Below are positions 27,296 through 36,398 of a DNA stretch of 40,547 nucleotides, in pieces. Within the stretch, counting starts at the first letter, position 1. Each line of letters starts with the position of its first letter. The translations under genes and the position numbers were made by a program. The notes beneath the pieces are model-generated. The model worked only from the letters and a program-made list of their open reading frames with translations. It ran no database searches and was not told where the DNA came from. Source of the stretch: Sphingopyxis soli (GTDB lineage: Bacteria; Pseudomonadota; Alphaproteobacteria; Sphingomonadales; Sphingomonadaceae); NCBI RefSeq assembly GCF_018682675.1, contig NZ_JAFMTR010000097.1, positions 1-40,547 on the forward strand. Reading direction: 5' to 3'.

Positions 27296-28117
27296 TCAGT
27301 TGACGGGCAGGAAGTCGCGCGCGAACTCCGGCTTCACGACGCGCACCAGCGCCGACGTTATGGGCATGTTGATCTTGTAGCTCCCCTCGGCAAAGGGCCC
27401 GATCTCGTACGGAGCGATGGCGATCGTCATCCGGTCCAGATAGCGGCCGTCCGAAGATCCGACCCAGACGGTCTGCGCAGACACGGGCGGACATTCGGCA
27501 AACGGGCTCCCGGGTTCGTCGGCGGTCTGAATGCCCTTCGCGGCTTTTGCCTGCTTGATCCGGTCGCAGAAATCCTCGCGGATCGCGGCGTCGAAGGCTT
27601 CGGGGCTGCTGAACAGATCGACCGGTTTCAGCCGCGCACCTTTGTTGCGATCCCACAGCAGCGTGTCGAAGCTCGTCATCCCATGAGCGCCGCCTGCATA
27701 TGTCCCGATCTCGGCCGAAAGGCTGAGAAAGCGGGGCGTATTGGTGACCAGCAGCCATTTCTGCAGATGACTGTGCGCATGATAAGGAAAACCTCCCTTC
27801 GCCGATGCCGCCCTGTCGCGCTCCGCCGCCGCGACCAGTGCGCTGTGTTTGACCTGTCGATCGGCGTCGAGAAATCTGGCGAGCTCGGGAATTTGTGCCG
27901 CCTCGGCGGGGTAGGCATAGGCGAATTCGATCAGATCGTTCTTTTCCCTTATGTCCGAGGCGGGCGCGCCATTGGCCAGCGCAGCCTCGCTTCCGCCGGG
28001 CGGGGCGCCCGGGACCAATGCGGCGACCGCCTTGTCGACCTTCGTCGGCTCATCCTGCGAGCAGCCTGCAGCGAGCAGCAGCATCGGGAGGATGATGGCG
28101 GTCATTCGGTAGGACAT
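27296..28117 (-). CDS. DUF3298/RsiV-like exported lipoprotein
   Basis: A 273-residue exported protein. A hydrophobic N-terminus with lipobox LLLAAGC (Cys19) indicates a lipoprotein. The mature part has FLSLSAEIGTYAGGAHGMTS, FDTLLWDR and IAIAPYEIGPFAEGSYKINM, which fit the DUF4163/DUF3298 (RsiV-like) module. Such domains sit on anti-sigma factors and other envelope proteins; no sigma factor is adjacent. The start could also be the internal ATG at 28105. The long upstream open frame is antisense to the aminopeptidase gene and was excluded. Confidence 0.8.
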   Translation of the reverse strand: MSYRMTAIILPMLLLAAGCSQDEPTKVDKAVAALVPGAPPGGSEAALANGAPASDIREKNDLIEFAYAYPAEAAQIPELARFLDADRQVKHSALVAAAERDRAASAKGGFPYHAHSHLQKWLLVTNTPRFLSLSAEIGTYAGGAHGMTSFDTLLWDRNKGARLKPVDLFSSPEAFDAAIREDFCDRIKQAKAAKGIQTADEPGSPFAECPPVSAQTVWVGSSDGRYLDRMTIAIAPYEIGPFAEGSYKINMPITSALVRVVKPEFARDFLPVN

Positions 28118-28171
28118 GATCGAACAACGCAGGGAATCGACAAAATATCCCTGGCGGCCTAGCACCTCGGC

Positions 28172-29584
28172 ATGACCGACTATTCCGACCTGATCCAGCC
28201 CGACAAGGGGCAGGACGCCCGCCCGATCCATCTCGTCGACAAGAAGGGCTATGACGAATGGCTGAAGGGGCGCAACGCCCGCGAGCGCGCGCATCTGGCC
28301 GCGGTGGGTTTCAAGCCGGACGCCTACGTCCACGCCATCCTGCCCGGCGACGATCCCGAGCGCTGGGCGGTCGTCACGACGGTGGCGAAAGTCGAGGAGC
28401 TGTCTGCATGGTGTCTCGCCAAGCTCGCCCAGATCCTGCCCGAGGGGCGCTATCGTGTTGAGGGCCATCAGCCGGGCAAGGCGCTGTTCGGATGGCTGAG
28501 CGCACAATATCGGTTCGACGCGTATAAATCGAACCCGCCGACTAAGGGACCGCGCGTGCTGCTGACCACCGATGTCGCTGCGATCGCGCCGGCGGTTGCC
28601 GAGATGCGCGCGACCGCGCTCGTCCGCGACCTCGTCAACACGCCTGCCGCCGACATGGGGCCCGCTGCGATCGAAAAGGCGGCCGAACGCATTGCCAAGG
28701 CCCACGGCGCCAAGCTGACCGTGACCAAGGGGGAAGCGCTCGAACAGGGCTATCCGATGATCCACGCGGTCGGGCGCGCGGCGGCGAAGCACCATGCGCC
28801 GCGACTGATCGAAATCGAATGGGGCAAGGACGATCATCCGCGTGTCGCGCTGGTCGGCAAGGGGATCAGCTTCGACAGCGGCGGGCTCGACATCAAGCCC
28901 GCAGCGGGGATGCGGCTGATGAAAAAAGATATGGGCGGCGCCGCACATGTGCTCGCGCTTGCCGAACTGGTGATGGCAAGCGGTCTGCCGGTCCGCCTCC
29001 ACTGCCTCGTCGCGGCGGCCGAGAATGCAATTTCGGCCGATGCCTTCCGGCCCGGCGACGTGCTCAAGAGCCGCAAGGGGCTGACGGTCGAGATCGGCAA
29101 TACCGACGCCGAAGGGCGACTGGTGCTGGGCGATGCGCTTGCCAGAGCCGGCGAGGAGAAGCCCGAACTGATCGTCGATTTCGCGACACTCACGGGTGCT
29201 GCGCGGACAGCGCTGGGCCCCGACCTTCCGGCGCTTTACGCCAACGATGACAGCCTGGCGGACGACCTGCTCAAGGGCGGGACCGACCGCGACGATCCGC
29301 TGTGGCGGATGCCGTTATGGGATGGTTATGCCGACCTTCTCGAAACCGATATCGCCGATATCGGCAATGCCGGCAGTTCGCCCTTCGCCGGATCGATCAC
29401 CGCTGCCCTGTTCCTGAAGCGCTTCGTTCCCGACGGCACGCCCTGGGCGCATTTCGACACCTTTGCCTGGCGCCCCTCGGCAAAGCCCGGCCGACCGAAG
29501 GGCGGCGCCGCACTCGGCCTGCGCGCCGCATGGGCGATGCTTCAAGCCCGCTATGACCGCCGCAAGAAGGGCGATCGTCCTTGA
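28172..29584 (+). CDS. M17 family leucyl aminopeptidase
   Basis: A zinc-dependent cytosolic aminopeptidase of 470 residues. The M17 signature NTDAEGRL is at residues 310-317, and the upstream motif GKGISFDSGGLDIKP carries metal-binding Lys and Asp residues, followed by MKKDMGGAAHVL. The N-terminal region (about 1-170) is the usual regulatory domain. This is the sphingomonad leucyl-aminopeptidase-like branch rather than PepA with certainty, so no symbol is given. Its start lies 55 bases from the divergent lipoprotein gene. Confidence 0.95.
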   Translation: MTDYSDLIQPDKGQDARPIHLVDKKGYDEWLKGRNARERAHLAAVGFKPDAYVHAILPGDDPERWAVVTTVAKVEELSAWCLAKLAQILPEGRYRVEGHQPGKALFGWLSAQYRFDAYKSNPPTKGPRVLLTTDVAAIAPAVAEMRATALVRDLVNTPAADMGPAAIEKAAERIAKAHGAKLTVTKGEALEQGYPMIHAVGRAAAKHHAPRLIEIEWGKDDHPRVALVGKGISFDSGGLDIKPAAGMRLMKKDMGGAAHVLALAELVMASGLPVRLHCLVAAAENAISADAFRPGDVLKSRKGLTVEIGNTDAEGRLVLGDALARAGEEKPELIVDFATLTGAARTALGPDLPALYANDDSLADDLLKGGTDRDDPLWRMPLWDGYADLLETDIADIGNAGSSPFAGSITAALFLKRFVPDGTPWAHFDTFAWRPSAKPGRPKGGAALGLRAAWAMLQARYDRRKKGDRP

Positions 29585-29659
29585 TAAAGCCGGGGGCGCT
29601 GGTCTAATGCGCCGCGACTGTCCGCGAAGCGCGGATGGGGACTAGTTGCAGGACGAGAC

Positions 29660-30604
29660 GTGACAGCGAACAGCGGCGAACATTCAGCGGCAAACCGCGT
29701 GCGCATGGGACGCCCCGGCCTGGCCGGACAGGGCCGCGATCATTTCGGCCTGACGGGCAAATCGCACGCGTTCGATCCACGCATCGTCGCAATCCGCCCC
29801 GACCTCGCCGACATTGCAGTTGCGGGCATTCATTTTGCGCCGCATTACGCCGCGCCAATGATGGTGAGCGGCGTGCTGCCCGCCGCGGTGATGCGCGGGT
29901 CGCCGTCGCTCGACGCCGACCAGACGAGCGAGCTGCTGTTCGGCGAGGGCTTCGCATTGCTCGATCTCACGGGCGGCTGGGCCTGGGGCTACAGCCTCGC
30001 CGATCATTATGTCGGCTATTTGGCGGCCGAAGCGCTCGGTGCGCCGATCGCTCCGACGCACCGCGTCGACATGATCGAGGCGGCGCTGCACTCGGCGCCC
30101 GACGCCGCCGCCGGGGCACCTGCCGTCCTGCCGCGCGGGGCGCTCGTGATGGGCGAGGCCGAGGGCGAATGGCTGAAGACCGCCCATGGTTATTTGCCGC
30201 TCGCCGCGGTGGTCGAGGTCGGCAGCGAGCATGACGATCCTGCCGCGATTGCGGAGTCGATGGTCGGCACGCCCTATTTGTGGGGCGGCCGCACCGCGAG
30301 GGGCATCGACTGCTCGGGGCTGGTCCAACTCGCCTGGGCGTCGGCCGGTGTGCAACTGCCCCGGGACAGCGACCTGCAGCTTGCGGCGCTCGGTGCGGAC
30401 AAGGATATCCGCCCCGCCGACCTGGCGCGCGGCGACCTTGTCTTCTTTCCCGGCCATGTCGGGATCATGGCCGATAGCCGGAACATCATCCACGCCAGCC
30501 GCCAGTGGATGGAGGTGCGCGTCGAACCTCTTGCCGAGGTTGCGAAGCGGTCGGCCGCGAAGGGCAATGACGTGCCCGTCAGCAGCTACAAAAGACTGCG
30601 ATAA
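29660..30604 (+). CDS. NlpC/P60 family peptidoglycan hydrolase
   Basis: A 314-residue protein with a C-terminal NlpC/P60 cysteine peptidase domain: catalytic Cys218 (GIDCSGLVQLAW), His266 (GHVGIM) and His278 (IIHASRQ). Such enzymes cut stem peptides in the cell wall. The N-terminal half has SH3-like features (VSGVLPAAVMRG). No signal peptide is evident, so export is uncertain. The GTG at 29660 has AGGA upstream. It ends 4 bases before argC starts, suggesting one transcript. Confidence 0.88.
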   Translation: MTANSGEHSAANRVRMGRPGLAGQGRDHFGLTGKSHAFDPRIVAIRPDLADIAVAGIHFAPHYAAPMMVSGVLPAAVMRGSPSLDADQTSELLFGEGFALLDLTGGWAWGYSLADHYVGYLAAEALGAPIAPTHRVDMIEAALHSAPDAAAGAPAVLPRGALVMGEAEGEWLKTAHGYLPLAAVVEVGSEHDDPAAIAESMVGTPYLWGGRTARGIDCSGLVQLAWASAGVQLPRDSDLQLAALGADKDIRPADLARGDLVFFPGHVGIMADSRNIIHASRQWMEVRVEPLAEVAKRSAAKGNDVPVSSYKRLR

Positions 30605-30608
30605 GGCC

Positions 30609-31529
30609 ATGATCCGGACGGTCTTCATCGACGGCGCGGCGGGAACGACGGGCCTGGAAATCGCCGAAAGGCTCGCCGGGCGGAACGAATTCTCGCTTGT
30701 CGCGCTGCCCGACGCCGAGCGCAAGGACGCCGCCCGCCGTGCCGAGGCACTGAACGGCGCCGACTTCGTCATCCTCTGCCTGCCGGACGCTGCCGCGATC
30801 GAAGCGGTGACGATGGTCACGAATCCCGCCGTACGGATCATCGACGCATCCACCGCGCACCGCGTTGCGCCAGGATGGACCTATGGTTTTCCCGAGCTCG
30901 GCGCCGCGCAGCGCGACGCGATCGAGAGGTCGAAGCGCGTCAGCAACCCCGGCTGTTACCCAACCGGCTTTCTTGCGCTCGTCGCGCCGCTGGTCGCCGC
31001 GGGGATCGTCGCGCGCGACGCGCGGCTCAGCGTCAACGCGGTGTCGGGCTATTCGGGCGGCGGCAAGGAGCTGATCGCAAGGTTCGAGGCGGACGAGGAC
31101 ATCGGCTTTCGCAGCTATGGCCTGAACCTCGCGCACAAGCATGTGCCCGAAATGACGCACGGCGCCGGGCTGGTGCATCCGCCGCTGTTCGCGCCTGCCG
31201 TGGTGCCCGTCTATCGCGGAATGCTGGTCGAGGTTCCGCTGAGCTTCGACGCCCAGACCGCCGACGCCGCCTTCGACGCGCTCGCAGCTCATTTCGACGG
31301 GTCGCCGCTGGTCAGCGTGAGCCGCGCAGGCGACGAAAGCGAGCTGCTGCTGCGGAAAAGCGACGAAGCGACCGACCGGATGGAACTGATGCTCTACGCC
31401 AGCCCCGACGGCACGCAGATCCGCCTCGTCGCGCGGCTCGACAATCTCGGCAAGGGCGCGAGCGGCGCCTGTGTCCAGAACCTCAATATCATGGCAGGGT
31501 TGCCCGAAACGGCGGGCTTGCGGATCTAG
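30609..31529 (+). CDS. argC: N-acetyl-gamma-glutamyl-phosphate reductase
   Basis: Reduces N-acetylglutamyl phosphate to the semialdehyde in arginine synthesis. The 306 residues are typical of the shorter type-2 ArgC. It has an N-terminal NADP motif FIDGAAGTTGLE, and the catalytic Cys116 in SNPGCYPTG. His near residue 177 (AHKHVPEM) is the probable acid/base. The ATG at 30609 overlaps AAGG from the end of the NlpC gene, which is immediately upstream. A longer upstream frame is out of frame with that gene and not real. Confidence 0.96.
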   Translation: MIRTVFIDGAAGTTGLEIAERLAGRNEFSLVALPDAERKDAARRAEALNGADFVILCLPDAAAIEAVTMVTNPAVRIIDASTAHRVAPGWTYGFPELGAAQRDAIERSKRVSNPGCYPTGFLALVAPLVAAGIVARDARLSVNAVSGYSGGGKELIARFEADEDIGFRSYGLNLAHKHVPEMTHGAGLVHPPLFAPAVVPVYRGMLVEVPLSFDAQTADAAFDALAAHFDGSPLVSVSRAGDESELLLRKSDEATDRMELMLYASPDGTQIRLVARLDNLGKGASGACVQNLNIMAGLPETAGLRI

Positions 31530-31547
31530 CGCCTAGATAACGAGCGC

Positions 31548-31763
31548 CTAGTGGACGGTGTCGAGGGCAATGTCGATCGACAGATAGGTGATCAGCCGTT
31601 CGATCTGGCGCCAGCGCGCGAAATGGACGTGATTGCCGAGCACCCGATACTGCTCGGCGCGGGCGGCTGCGGCGAAACCGGCTTCCTCCCCATGTTCGCG
31701 GATCATCGCGTTCGCATCCTCGACAGCGCCGCGATCGGCGAGATAGGGTGATGGCAGATGCAT
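31548..31763 (-). CDS. Small conserved hypothetical protein
   Basis: A 71-residue protein with HLPSPYLADRGAVEDANAMI, then NHVHFARWRQIERLITYLS. I do not know a function. From memory, similar short proteins occur in other sphingomonads; this is not checked here. Most is predicted helical with no signal peptide. The ATG at 31763 has GGGAA upstream. It converges on argC and diverges from the sugar dehydrogenase gene. Confidence 0.65.
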   Translation of the reverse strand: MHLPSPYLADRGAVEDANAMIREHGEEAGFAAAARAEQYRVLGNHVHFARWRQIERLITYLSIDIALDTVH

Positions 31764-31934
31764 GTCGTTCCCGGCCTATGTTCCGGCATCGGCTCTAAAC
31801 GGCCCGCGTCACCGCCCCGTTCCCAACCGTAATGAACGCCGGGGTAAGGTTAATCCCGGCGACGCGCGCGTTAACGATCGGGCACTGCCAATCGCCCCTT
31901 TGCCGTCGTCCCGCCGCCGTGTAAGACCGATCCC

Positions 31935-33275
31935 ATGCGCAAAATCCTGAAATATGCCGCCATCGCCCTCGCCGTCCTGATCGTCGTCGGCGGGATCATA
32001 CTCTATGTGCTATCGCGGCCCGACGTGGCGCGCTTCTCGACCGCCGAACTCAGCGGCCGGGTGCCCGTGATGGCGTCGCAGAATGCGCAGACCATCCCGA
32101 CGATGAACGTGCCCGAGGCGACGAGCTGGCCCGCGGGCCAGGCACCGCGCGCGGCGCCAGGCCTCAAGGTCGAGCGCTTTGCGGAGGGACTCGACCATCC
32201 GCGCTCGATGCTCGTGCTCCCGAACGGTGACGTCCTCGTCGCCGAAGCCGAGAGCCCGCCACGCAAGGACGGCGGGATCGAGGGCAAGATCATGAAGTCG
32301 ATGATGAGCAAGGCGGGCGCCGGCGGCGCATCGGCGAACCGCATCACCCTGCTCCGCGATGCCGATGGCGACGGCAAGGCCGAGGTCAAGACCGCGTATA
32401 TCACCGGCCTCAACTCGCCCTATGGTATGGCGCTGGTCGGCAAGACGCTCTACGTCGCCAACACCGACGCGATACTCGCCTTCCCTTACGTCGAGGGCGA
32501 GACGACGATGAGCGGCAAGCCGGCGAAGCTCGTCGATCTGCCCGCAAAGGGCACCAACCGCCACTGGACCAAAAGCCTCGTCGCCGCGCCCAACGGCTGG
32601 CTTTACGTCGGCGTCGGCGCCGATTCGAACATTGGCGAAAAGGGCATGGGCAACGAGGTGCGCCGCGCGAGCGTGCTCGAGGTGCGGCCCGAGAACAAAT
32701 ATATGCGCACTTTCGCCGCGGGCCTGCGCAACCCCGTCGGCCTGGCCTTCTACCCCGGCAGCGAGCGGCTGTGGACGGTGGTCAACGAGCGCGACATGCT
32801 CGGCAGCGACCTTGTCCCCGACTATCTGACCGATGTGACCGAGGGCGATTTCTATGGCTGGCCCTGGTATTATTGGGGCGGCTTCATCGATCCGCGCGTG
32901 CCGCCCGAGGCCGAGGATCGCCGCCAATATGTGAAGCGCCCCGAATATGGGCTCGGCGCGCATGTCGCGCCGCTGGGCTTCACCTTCACCGACAAGCTGG
33001 ACCTCGGCGAGCGCTGGGCGAATGGCGCGCTGATCGCGCTGCACGGGTCGTGGAATCGCGAGCCCGTCGCCGGGTACGACGTCGTGTTCGTCAAGTTCGG
33101 CGCCAATGGCAAGCCGGTGGACGCCCTGCCCGTCACCTTCCTCGACCAGTTCCTCGCCAAGGACGGCAAGACGACGCGCGGTCGGCCGGCCGACGTCAAG
33201 GTCGCGAAGGATGGCAGCGCGCTGGTCGCCGACGATACCGGCAACACGATCTGGCGGGTGTCGAAGGCGGGCTGA
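31935..33275 (+). CDS. PQQ-type sugar dehydrogenase (sorbosone dehydrogenase family)
   Basis: A 446-residue membrane-anchored beta-propeller. The N-terminus MRKILKYAAIALAVLIVVGG is a membrane anchor or signal. The body has FAAGLRNPVGLAFYPGSERL, TVVNERDMLGSDLVPDYLTD and YGWPWYYWGGFIDPRVP, blocks seen in the sorbosone/glucose dehydrogenase family that uses PQQ. It would oxidise a sugar or related aldehyde in the periplasm and pass electrons to the respiratory chain. No PQQ synthesis genes are in the window. Confidence 0.88.
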   Translation: MRKILKYAAIALAVLIVVGGIILYVLSRPDVARFSTAELSGRVPVMASQNAQTIPTMNVPEATSWPAGQAPRAAPGLKVERFAEGLDHPRSMLVLPNGDVLVAEAESPPRKDGGIEGKIMKSMMSKAGAGGASANRITLLRDADGDGKAEVKTAYITGLNSPYGMALVGKTLYVANTDAILAFPYVEGETTMSGKPAKLVDLPAKGTNRHWTKSLVAAPNGWLYVGVGADSNIGEKGMGNEVRRASVLEVRPENKYMRTFAAGLRNPVGLAFYPGSERLWTVVNERDMLGSDLVPDYLTDVTEGDFYGWPWYYWGGFIDPRVPPEAEDRRQYVKRPEYGLGAHVAPLGFTFTDKLDLGERWANGALIALHGSWNREPVAGYDVVFVKFGANGKPVDALPVTFLDQFLAKDGKTTRGRPADVKVAKDGSALVADDTGNTIWRVSKAG

Positions 33276-33286
33276 ACCGCAGACGG

Positions 33287-33697
33287 TCAGGACGTGGGCG
33301 CGGGCTGCTTGTCGAGATCGACGAGGATACGCCCCGCCTCTTGCAGGTCGAGGCCCATTGCGACCGCCTCTTCGGCGCAGCGCTTCGCCGATGATGCTAT
33401 TTCGCCGTGCAGCGACAGCACATAATCGGGCGCTAACAATTCGGTCATGGCGAGCGCCGGATGGCGCCCCTTCAGTTTGCCGATGAAATAGGTCAGCACG
33501 CTCGATAGGCCTTCCTTGTCCTCGCCGTCGGGCATGGCGCCAAGAACCGAGCCAAAGACCACCATGCAGATCGCATCGTCCCGGTCCCGCGCTGTGAATC
33601 CCGGCGGAGCGGCCTGAGCCGGGCCGGCGAATCCGATAAGCGCCGCCGAGGCTGCGAGTCCGAACGCCAACCGGCGAACGCGCCGCACCCTGATCAA
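33287..33697 (-). CDS. Secreted hypothetical protein, coupled to dnaN
   Basis: A 136-residue protein with a signal peptide (LAFGLAASAALIGFAGPAQA then APPGF) and a mature helical part with two cysteines. I do not recognise a family. The start is a TTG at 33697 that overlaps the dnaN stop as TTGA. An internal GTG (codon 4, at 33688) is an alternative. Overlap suggests translational coupling with dnaN, although the two products act in different compartments. Confidence 0.7.
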   Translation of the reverse strand: MIRVRRVRRLAFGLAASAALIGFAGPAQAAPPGFTARDRDDAICMVVFGSVLGAMPDGEDKEGLSSVLTYFIGKLKGRHPALAMTELLAPDYVLSLHGEIASSAKRCAEEAVAMGLDLQEAGRILVDLDKQPAPTS

Positions 33698-34809
33698 ACC
33701 CGCATCGGCATCAGCACATAGAGCGCCGGGCTTTTCTCGCTTTCGCGGATCAGCGTCGGGGCGTTGGCGTCGGCGAGGTGGAGTTCGACGCTGTCGCCAT
33801 CGACCTGGCCGAGGATGTCGCTGAGATAGCGGGCGTTGAAGCCGATCTCCATCGGATCGCTGTCATAACCGGCAGCGAGTTCTTCCGCGGCGGTTCCGTT
33901 CTCGGGGCTGGTCACCGAAAGCGTGATGCGATCCTTGTCGAGGCCGACCTTGACCGCGCGGGTCTTTTCGCTGGCGATCGTCGAGACGCGGTCGACGCCC
34001 TGGAACAGGCTCTTCGGATCGACCTTGAGCAGCTTGTCGTTCGCAGTCGGGATGACGCGGCTATAGTCGGGGAACGTCCCGTCGATCAGCTTCGAAGTCA
34101 GCACGGCGTTGCCGAGCTGGAAGCGGATCTTCGAGGCCGACAGGCTGATTTCGACATTGCCCTCGGCCTCGTCGAGCAGCTTGCGGATTTCGCCGACGCA
34201 TTTGCGCGGCACGATGACGTCGGGCATCGACGACGCACCGTCGGGGCGCGTCACCGTGTAGCGCGCGAGGCGGTGGCCGTCGGTGGCCGCCGCCTTCAGC
34301 ACCGGACCGGTCGCATCCTCGGCGACGTGGAAGAATATCCCGTTGAGATAATAACGCGTTTCCTCGGTCGAGATGGCGAAGCGCGTCTTGTCGATGATCT
34401 GGATGAGCTCGGCCACGGGCAGTTCGAAACTGGTCGGCAGGTCGCCCTCGGCGATCACCGGGAAGTCGTCGCGCGGCAAAGTCGGCAGGTTGAAGTTCGA
34501 GCGGCCGGCCTTGACCTGCATCTTGCCCTCGGCGGCGGCGAGGCTGACCTCGGCGCCTTCGGGCAGCTTGCGGGCGATTTCGAACAATGTGTGCGCCGAC
34601 ACGGTGGTCGTGCCCGGCGTTTCGACTTTTGCCGCGATGGTTTCGACGACCTGAAGATCGAGGTCGGTCGCCATCAGCTTCAATTGGCCGGTGCTGTCGG
34701 CCTCGATCAGCACGTTGGACAGGATCGGAATCGTGTTGCGCCGTTCGACCACCGACTGGACGTGGCCGAGGCTTTTCAGAAGCACTGCGCGTTCGATCGT
34801 CGCTTTCAT
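33694..34809 (-). CDS. dnaN: DNA polymerase III beta subunit (sliding clamp)
   Basis: The ring-shaped clamp that tethers DNA polymerase III to DNA. The 371 residues have the standard N-terminus MKATIERAVLLKSLGHVQSV, three clamp domains, and a C-terminal PALYVLMPMRV that forms the clamp-binding pocket end. I chose the ATG at 34809; the longer open frame runs into the opposite intergenic region. No dnaA or recF is in the window, so this dnaN is apart from the usual dnaA-dnaN-recF cluster. A small secreted-protein gene overlaps its stop. Confidence 0.97.
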   Translation of the reverse strand: MKATIERAVLLKSLGHVQSVVERRNTIPILSNVLIEADSTGQLKLMATDLDLQVVETIAAKVETPGTTTVSAHTLFEIARKLPEGAEVSLAAAEGKMQVKAGRSNFNLPTLPRDDFPVIAEGDLPTSFELPVAELIQIIDKTRFAISTEETRYYLNGIFFHVAEDATGPVLKAAATDGHRLARYTVTRPDGASSMPDVIVPRKCVGEIRKLLDEAEGNVEISLSASKIRFQLGNAVLTSKLIDGTFPDYSRVIPTANDKLLKVDPKSLFQGVDRVSTIASEKTRAVKVGLDKDRITLSVTSPENGTAAEELAAGYDSDPMEIGFNARYLSDILGQVDGDSVELHLADANAPTLIRESEKSPALYVLMPMRV

Positions 34810-34979
34810 TCTAATTCGCCATCCCTGTACCGATAAGGGGAAAGTCCCTGAGAGAGTCCGGCGGAGCGGGCCATTCGCCCCGAATCCCGTCCCCCGAAAA
34901 TGTCCACCTTCCTTAACGAACGCGTCGCGCCGCGCAAGCCATGCTTGCAAAGCATTTCCATTCGGGCAAACGGGGCGCA

Positions 34980-35477
34980 ATGCGGCGGATGCCCCTCCTT
35001 TTCCTGATCGCGGCGGCGGTTCCGGCGACGGCCCTTGCCGCGCCGCGTACCGCTTTGGGAATTTTCGAGGGCTGGGGCGCGTTTCGCGAGTCGGCGACCC
35101 CGCGCTGCTACGCGATCGCGGCGCCCTCGGCGACGATCGGACGCCCGGAGATCAAGCCCTATGCCAGCGTCGGATATTGGCCGAAGTCGCGCATCAGGGG
35201 GCAATTCTATGTCCGCCTGTCCAAAGAGCGCGCGCCGGGGCGCGAACTGCGCCTGACCATCGGAAGCCGCCGCTTCATCCTGACCGGCAACGGCCCGCAC
35301 GGCTGGGCGAGCGACGCGCGCATGGACGCCGCGATCATCGCGGCGATGCGATCGGCGCCGAGCATGAGCGTCGCGAGCAGCACCGCCAGCGGCCGCGCGA
35401 TCGCCGATACCTATCGCCTGCGCGGGGCCGCCACCGCGATCGATGCGGCGGCGCTGGGATGCGCCAGCATCCGGTGA
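34980..35477 (+). CDS. Secreted conserved hypothetical protein
   Basis: A 165-residue exported protein. The signal peptide is MRRMPLLFLIAAAVPATALA followed by A; the mature part has GWGAFRESATPRCYAIAAP, IRGQFYVRLS and DTYRLRGAATAIDAAALGC. The two Cys may form a disulfide. It resembles sphingomonad periplasmic proteins distantly like IalB, but that is weak. The ATG at 34980 is preferred over 34941 since it starts the signal peptide. It diverges from dnaN. Confidence 0.7.
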   Translation: MRRMPLLFLIAAAVPATALAAPRTALGIFEGWGAFRESATPRCYAIAAPSATIGRPEIKPYASVGYWPKSRIRGQFYVRLSKERAPGRELRLTIGSRRFILTGNGPHGWASDARMDAAIIAAMRSAPSMSVASSTASGRAIADTYRLRGAATAIDAAALGCASIR

Positions 35478-35502
35478 AGGCATTCCGGAAAACGGCGGAT
35501 TT

Positions 35503-35586
35503 CTGCGTAACTTCACTCGCGATTCACCTCTTTCGAATGCGGCCATAGCGATCCCCGGGAAAACTGCGCAACGTCACTCGGAATCG
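35503..35586 (+). repeat. Pair of imperfect direct repeats upstream of racemase gene
   Basis: CTGCGTAACTTCACTCG (35503-35519) and CTGCGCAACGTCACTCG (35564-35580) match at 15 of 17 positions, 61 bases apart. They lie in the 228-base gap before the racemase gene and may be binding sites. No regulator is adjacent to confirm this. Confidence 0.45.
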
Positions 35587-35705
35587 TATGGCGCGCGCGG
35601 TTTGGCGCGCGAAGGGGATCGGGAAAGTTGCATGGCGTCGCATCAGTCGAAACGCTATGCCCGTCCGATAATGTAGGACAGCGATTTGTCTGCGGGATTT
35701 GCGTC

Positions 35706-36398
35706 ATGAAAACCATCGGCCTGATCGGCGGCCTGAGCTGGGAAAGCTCGGCCGAATATTATCGCCTGCTCAATCGGGCAGTCCGCGACCGTCTTGGCGG
35801 ACTGCACGCCGCGAATATCGTCCTGCACTCGCTCGACTTCGCACCGATCGCCGTCCTGCAAGCGGAAGGCGACTGGCCCGCGCTCGACCGCGCGATGGTC
35901 GAAGCCGCCGCTGCTCTGGAACGCAGCGGCGCCGATCTGCTGCTGATCTGCTCGAACACGATGCACCGCTGCGCGGGCGCGATCGAGGCCGCGTCGGCCC
36001 TGCCGCTGATCCACATCGCCGACCCGGTGACTGCCGCAATCAAGGCGGCGCGGATGCGACGCGTCGGCCTGCTCGGCACCGCCTTCACGATGGAACAGGA
36101 TTTCTACAGGGGGCGGATGGCGGAGGCCGGGCTCGACGTGATCGTCCCCGACGAAGCCGGCCGCGCGGCGGTCCACCGGATCATCTACGACGAGCTTGTG
36201 CAGGGTGTGATCCGCGAGGAATCGCGCGGCGCGTATCGGCAAGTCATCGCAGCGCTCGTCGACCGCGGCGCCGAGGCGATCATCCTCGGTTGCACCGAAA
36301 TCATGCTGCTGGTCGGAGAGGCCGACAGTGCCGTGCCGCTGTTCGACACGCTGGCGCTGCACGTCGATGCGGCTGTGGAACGGGCGTTAGGCTCCTAG
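35706..36398 (+). CDS. Aspartate/glutamate racemase family protein
   Basis: A 230-residue member of the Asp/Glu racemase superfamily. The N-terminus MKTIGLIGGLSWESSAEYY is the family hallmark. The two catalytic cysteines are Cys82 (ICSNTMH) and Cys196 (LGCTEI). It probably makes D-aspartate or a related D-amino acid. The ATG at 35706 is chosen on homology. Its stop overlaps the stop of the convergent LysR gene within the palindrome CTAG (36395-36398). Confidence 0.92.
   Translation: MKTIGLIGGLSWESSAEYYRLLNRAVRDRLGGLHAANIVLHSLDFAPIAVLQAEGDWPALDRAMVEAAAALERSGADLLLICSNTMHRCAGAIEAASALPLIHIADPVTAAIKAARMRRVGLLGTAFTMEQDFYRGRMAEAGLDVIVPDEAGRAAVHRIIYDELVQGVIREESRGAYRQVIAALVDRGAEAIILGCTEIMLLVGEADSAVPLFDTLALHVDAAVERALGS

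Noticed and set aside
28118..29002. Long N-terminal extension of the lipoprotein gene
   Set aside because: It is antisense to the M17 aminopeptidase gene. The lipobox start at 28117 is clear.
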